In this document: positions 14,781 to 14,805 of the stretch, piece by piece
Layout: every line of letters starts with the position of its first letter
Position numbering within the stretch: the stretch's first letter is position 1
Source of the DNA: JBEIHX01 sp040381075
Lineage (GTDB): Bacteria > Pseudomonadota > Alphaproteobacteria > Caulobacterales > Aquidulcibacteraceae
Direction of reading: 5' to 3'
Length of the DNA: 14,805 nt
Assembly (NCBI GenBank): GCA_040381075.1
Contig: JBEIHX010000054.1
Location: 1 to 14,805 of the forward strand
Translations under genes and position numbers: made by a program
The notes under the pieces: model-generated
What the model was told of the DNA's origin: nothing
The model's input: only the letters and a program-made list of their open reading frames with translations
Databases searched by the model: none

Positions 14781-14805
14781 GATGACCGACGACACGATGG
14801 CGCTC
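14781..14805 (+). CDS. start of probable IS256-family transposase (partial)
   Basis: MTDDTMAL opens at the ATG at 14781 and runs off the window. IS256-family transposases often begin this way, and the preceding GTTCACACCAACGACTTG resembles the leader found before their start codons. Only eight residues are visible, so the call rests on pattern memory. The left inverted repeat probably lies between about 14690 and 14740 but was not identified. Confidence 0.5.

Overview
The window looks like accessory DNA from a high-GC alphaproteobacterium. The basis is consistent G/C at third codon positions and gene families common in that class: a HigBA pair of the RelE/HigA type, a DUF3363-type relaxase, an Flp (Tad) pilin, and a kappa-class isomerase. 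The genus cannot be read from the sequence; a Caulobacterales- or Hyphomonadaceae-like host is only a guess. The region is a patchwork of a few intact cassettes between many decayed genes and insertion-sequence fossils, as expected for an old integrated plasmid or genomic island.

Left part (1-3400): a DUF2442 gene sits behind a striking operator-like region, with a perfect 28-bp palindrome and AATTGTCG boxes spaced by multiples of 21 bp. It converges on a toxin-antitoxin pair (higB-higA, minus strand). Upstream of higB lies a relaxase pseudogene with two in-frame nonsense codons and a ruined HUH metal-binding motif. Upstream of that is a truncated ISAs1-type transposase.

Centre (3400-7500): a PadR-type regulator (minus strand), then a two-gene operon in which a small Flp-type pilin overlaps a CHASE2-GGDEF diguanylate cyclase by 4 bp. 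This pairing of a secreted or assembled pilin with a membrane c-di-GMP synthase is the most interesting intact system here. A long repeat-rich stretch follows, holding a 15-bp perfect hairpin and a fossil of an IS701-type transposase.

Centre-right (7500-11900): a minus-strand operon encodes an SDR-fold protein lacking the catalytic Tyr/Lys and a NahD-like 2-hydroxychromene-2-carboxylate isomerase. Behind it lies a second IS701-type fossil in the opposite orientation. Then come an RHH antitoxin whose ParE-type toxin survives only as a 32-codon stub, a VOC-fold protein, and an unrecognised protein with a membrane segment at each end. A 30-codon haloalkane dehalogenase N-terminus follows directly. 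The isomerase, SDR, VOC protein and dehalogenase fragment together suggest a former xenobiotic-metabolism locus; that is inference.

Right part (11866-14805): a broken type I restriction-modification locus on the minus strand. hsdS has a nonsense codon and is cut off at the dehalogenase junction. hsdM has a nonsense codon near its start and a single-base frameshift near its end. No hsdR is visible. The window ends in the first codons of a probable IS256-family transposase. All three stop codons (TAG, TGA, TAA) occur as in-frame lesions, so decay rather than an altered genetic code explains them.
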